From positions 1 through 6,313 of the forward strand of contig CAMYLW010000098.1 of assembly GCA_947259475.1 (NCBI GenBank): a stretch of DNA of 6,313 nt, read 5' to 3'. Position numbers and translations under genes: made by a program. Below the pieces are notes generated by a model. The model was not told where the DNA came from. It did not search any database and was given only the letters and a program-made list of their open reading frames with translations. Numbering within the stretch: position 1 is the first letter of the stretch; each line of letters begins with the position of its first letter. Source of the DNA: Thermodesulfobacteriota bacterium. Lineage in GTDB: Bacteria; Desulfobacterota; Syntrophobacteria; BM002. Of the stretch, positions 4,484 through 6,313 are shown one piece after another.

Positions 4484-6127
4484 ATGACGAATTCAGAAAA
4501 TCCTTATTCTCATTCGCAGAGCCCCATTCCCCCTGAGGTTCAGCACCAACTGAGATCCGTATTGGATCAATTACCACATCCCGTCCCTCTCTATCTCTTT
4601 ACGAAAGAGGGCCAAAACGACATCTATAATCAGGCCGCCAAAGAAATTGTTCGCGCCTTTGCTGGACTGGGAAGAAACATTGAACTTCACGAAATGGACT
4701 TCGATCATGAACTTGCCCAGAAATGGCAGGTGGATATCTCTCCCACCATTCTCTTTGATCCCGAGCGTTATTCTATACGCTTCCTCGGGGCCCCTATGGG
4801 TGAAGAAGGGAGGACCCTACTTGAAGCAGTGGTCCTCATCGGACTTCGGAGTAGCAATCTCAGCGAACAGTCGCTCAAGATGATAGAGAAGATCGATTCC
4901 CCACGGGTGGTGAAAGTATTTTCCAGCCCCACCTGCCCATACTGCCCGCAGCAGGCGGTCAGCGCTCTCAAAGCAGCCATCGCCAAACCCGAATTGATTT
5001 CTTTGGAGATCGTCGACATCCAGGCCAACCCCAACCTCGCCGACCTTTATTCTGCTCACAGTGTTCCTCAAACTTTTGCCAATGATACTCTGATTGCCCA
5101 GGGAGCTCAGCCAGAAGAGCTCTTCATACTCTCTTTGCAAAAGATGGAGGAGCAGACCGTATTTATTCCGGATATCGACACGGAGCTGGTTGAAAATGAT
5201 CTGGTCATTGTGGGAGGGGGACCAGCCGGGCTCACCGCGGCTATCTATGCGGTTCGCAGTGGGCTCAACACAGCGGTGGTGGAACGCGATACTCTCGGGG
5301 GCCAGGTGGCAATAACACCCTTGGTGGAAAACTACCCCGGTTTCACCCAGGTGGGCGGCAAGGCCTTGGTTGATCTGCTCGTAAGCCATGCTCTGGAATA
5401 TGTAACGATTTTCCAGGGAGAAGAGGTGGTGGACATTGAAACTGGAGAAGGGATCACCGTGCTTACCAGCAGGAGGCGCTTCAAGACCAAGGCTGTTCTT
5501 CTGGCCACCGGGGCAACTCACAAACTCCTCGGAGTTCCTGGAGAATCCCACTTCTCCGGCCGCGGAGTCACCTATTGCAGCACCTGTGATGGACCTCTCT
5601 TTAAAGGGAAAAAGGTCATCATGGTGGGAGGCGGCAACAGTGCCGTTACCGAGGCCCTCTATCTCCACAATGTTGGGGCGGACGTCACCCTGGTGCACCG
5701 TCGAGACACCTTACGCTCTCAGGAACATCTGAGCAAATATCTGTCTTCCGCCAACATTCCTGTCCTCTGGAATACCGAAGTAAAAGAGATCCAGGGAGAG
5801 GAAAAAGTCCGAGAGGTTCTCCTCTACGATAATGTCACCCAGGAAAGCAGGACCTTACCTATAGACGGGGTTTTTATCGCCATCGGCTACCTGCCTGCCG
5901 TGGGGCTGGCACAGAAACTTGGTGTGGAACTTACAGCCGATGGATTTATCAAGCGTGATGAACAGCACCGCACAAACATACCTGGTATTTATTCCGCCGG
6001 AGACGTGGAGGGAGGCTACAAGCAGATCGTGACCGCAGTGGGCCAGGGTGCTGAGGCTGCCATGAGCATCTATGAAGATCTGATTCATCCCTATTGGCTG
6101 GAACAGCCAGGGATCTCAACGAGTTGA
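4484..6127 (+). CDS. NADPH-dependent thioredoxin reductase-like flavoprotein with AhpF-type N-terminal double thioredoxin fold
   Basis: The protein has 547 residues. Residues 25-120 form a first thioredoxin-like fold with a cis-proline-type loop (SPT 86-88) but no CxxC. Residues 135-225 form a second with the active site SPTCPYC (148-154) and SVPQTF (193-198). Residues 238-540 are a thioredoxin-reductase module: FAD site GGGPAGLTAA (244-253), redox-active CSTCDGP (365-371), nucleotide site GGGNSA (382-387), HRRDTLR (405-411) and the FAD motif AGD (505-507). Electrons should flow from NADPH through FAD and CSTC to CPYC and then to a peroxiredoxin or other disulfide partner. The order and the cysteine-less first fold match AhpF (about 520 residues). 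The HRRxxxR motif is typical of NADPH-specific thioredoxin reductases rather than NADH-dependent AhpF. No ahpC is adjacent. AGGA (4473-4476), 7 bases before the ATG, supports the start. It is soluble, with no signal peptide. Confidence 0.92.
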   Translation: MTNSENPYSHSQSPIPPEVQHQLRSVLDQLPHPVPLYLFTKEGQNDIYNQAAKEIVRAFAGLGRNIELHEMDFDHELAQKWQVDISPTILFDPERYSIRFLGAPMGEEGRTLLEAVVLIGLRSSNLSEQSLKMIEKIDSPRVVKVFSSPTCPYCPQQAVSALKAAIAKPELISLEIVDIQANPNLADLYSAHSVPQTFANDTLIAQGAQPEELFILSLQKMEEQTVFIPDIDTELVENDLVIVGGGPAGLTAAIYAVRSGLNTAVVERDTLGGQVAITPLVENYPGFTQVGGKALVDLLVSHALEYVTIFQGEEVVDIETGEGITVLTSRRRFKTKAVLLATGATHKLLGVPGESHFSGRGVTYCSTCDGPLFKGKKVIMVGGGNSAVTEALYLHNVGADVTLVHRRDTLRSQEHLSKYLSSANIPVLWNTEVKEIQGEEKVREVLLYDNVTQESRTLPIDGVFIAIGYLPAVGLAQKLGVELTADGFIKRDEQHRTNIPGIYSAGDVEGGYKQIVTAVGQGAEAAMSIYEDLIHPYWLEQPGISTS

Positions 6128-6131
6128 GTTT

Positions 6132-6201
6132 TTGGAATGTGGGATGGGAGAGTTTAGATTGTAGATTGTGGAATTATAGGTTTCAGGTGTCGGGTGTCAG
6201 G
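6132..6201. repeat. Heptad-periodic DNA directly after the reductase stop codon
   Basis: Starting 5 bases after the stop codon, the sequence runs in 7-base units: TTGGAAT (6132-6138) and GTGGGAT (6139-6145), then TTTAGAT and TGTAGAT (6153-6166), then TTTCAGG and TGTCNGG types (6181-6201), all in one phase. AGATTGTAGATTG (6156-6168) is an exact match to the minus strand of copy 1 at 325-313, so relative to transcription the orientation is the same as behind the moeA-PBP gene. The unit sequence shifts from GAT-type to TCAGG-type without losing phase. Confidence 0.65.
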
Positions 6202-6240
6202 GAAGAAAAATAAAAAAGCTGAAACCTGAACACTGAAACC
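6179..6240. repeat. Facing heptamer triplets forming a long imperfect hairpin
   Basis: Three tandem heptamers of consensus GGTKTCR (6179-6199) face three tandem heptamers of consensus TGAAMMC (6220-6240) on the same strand, separated by a 20-base A-rich loop. The arms pair imperfectly, with about five mismatches over 21-23 bases. The structure lies about 50 bases beyond the reductase stop and could protect or terminate its mRNA. It has no U-tract, so it is not a standard intrinsic terminator. Confidence 0.6.
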
Positions 6241-6243
6241 TAA

Positions 6244-6262
6244 GTCATTGCGATTTGTGATT
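6244..6262. repeat. Fragment related to the 155-base repeat
   Basis: GTCATTGCGATTTG, followed by TGATT, resembles the right half of the copy 1 dyad (GTCATTGCTATTTG at 253-266, then TTGTGAT at 268-274). It appears to be a degenerate or truncated member of the same family, on the opposite side of the window from the two full copies. Confidence 0.45.
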
Positions 6263-6292
6263 GCAGAATATGGGATGTGCGACGCTAAGTAA

Positions 6293-6311
6293 ATGTGGAT
6301 TTATCCCACAT
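6293..6311. repeat. Hairpin at the right edge
   Basis: ATGTGG (6293-6298) and CCACAT (6306-6311) are perfect inverted arms around a 7-base loop. There is no T-run inside the window. It may be the start of a further repeat or a regulatory dyad for the next gene, but it is cut by the window edge. Confidence 0.35.
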
Positions 6312-6313
6312 AT

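Noticed and set aside
4339..4536. Plus-strand open frame of 65 codons across the reductase promoter
   Set aside because: It overlaps the promoter and the start of the reductase gene in another frame and has no recognisable features.
4817..5698. Long open frame (293 codons) on the minus strand inside the reductase gene
   Set aside because: It lies wholly antisense to a clearly recognised flavoprotein gene, has no recognisable domain, and has the histidine/proline-rich composition expected from reading a GC-balanced gene backwards.

Overview
The window reads as a bacterial chromosome segment, most likely from an anaerobe of the Desulfobacterota (former Deltaproteobacteria) or a neighbouring lineage. 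This placement is an inference from gene content: a MoeA fused to a periplasmic-binding-protein-like domain, a second stand-alone MoeA, a thioredoxin reductase with an AhpF-type N-terminus, and an AT-rich intergenic repeat of a kind I associate with such genomes. Shine-Dalgarno sequences and -35/-10 type promoters argue against an archaeon. No 16S rRNA or other phylogenetic marker is present.

Layout. The left two thirds are transcribed leftwards (minus strand). In transcription order they hold a 48-residue eight-cysteine zinc-finger-like protein (4115-3969), a roughly 300-base non-coding stretch rich in inverted repeats, a 410-residue MoeA (3669-2437), and a 642-residue MoeA-PBP fusion (2253-325). 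Last comes the first 21 codons of what looks like a GAF-domain signalling protein, running off the left edge (65-1). To the right, across a 368-base divergent promoter region, a rightward gene (4484-6127) encodes a 547-residue NADPH-dependent flavin disulfide reductase with two N-terminal thioredoxin folds.

How the genes work together. The two MoeA-type proteins both belong to the last step of molybdenum (or tungsten) cofactor synthesis, metal insertion into adenylated molybdopterin. Having two diverged paralogues side by side suggests division of labour, for example Mo versus W or different client enzymes. The disulfide reductase and the small cysteine-rich protein have no evident link to cofactor synthesis.

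The most unusual feature is the repetitive DNA. Two ungapped copies of a 155-base element, exactly 2112 bases apart and about 92% identical by hand count, follow the two MoeA genes. The stop codons of both genes fall at the same position inside the element. The element is built on a 7-base period around a dyad. Related heptad DNA, in the same sense orientation, begins a few bases after the stop codon of the reductase gene. So all three large genes end in or against the same class of repeat.
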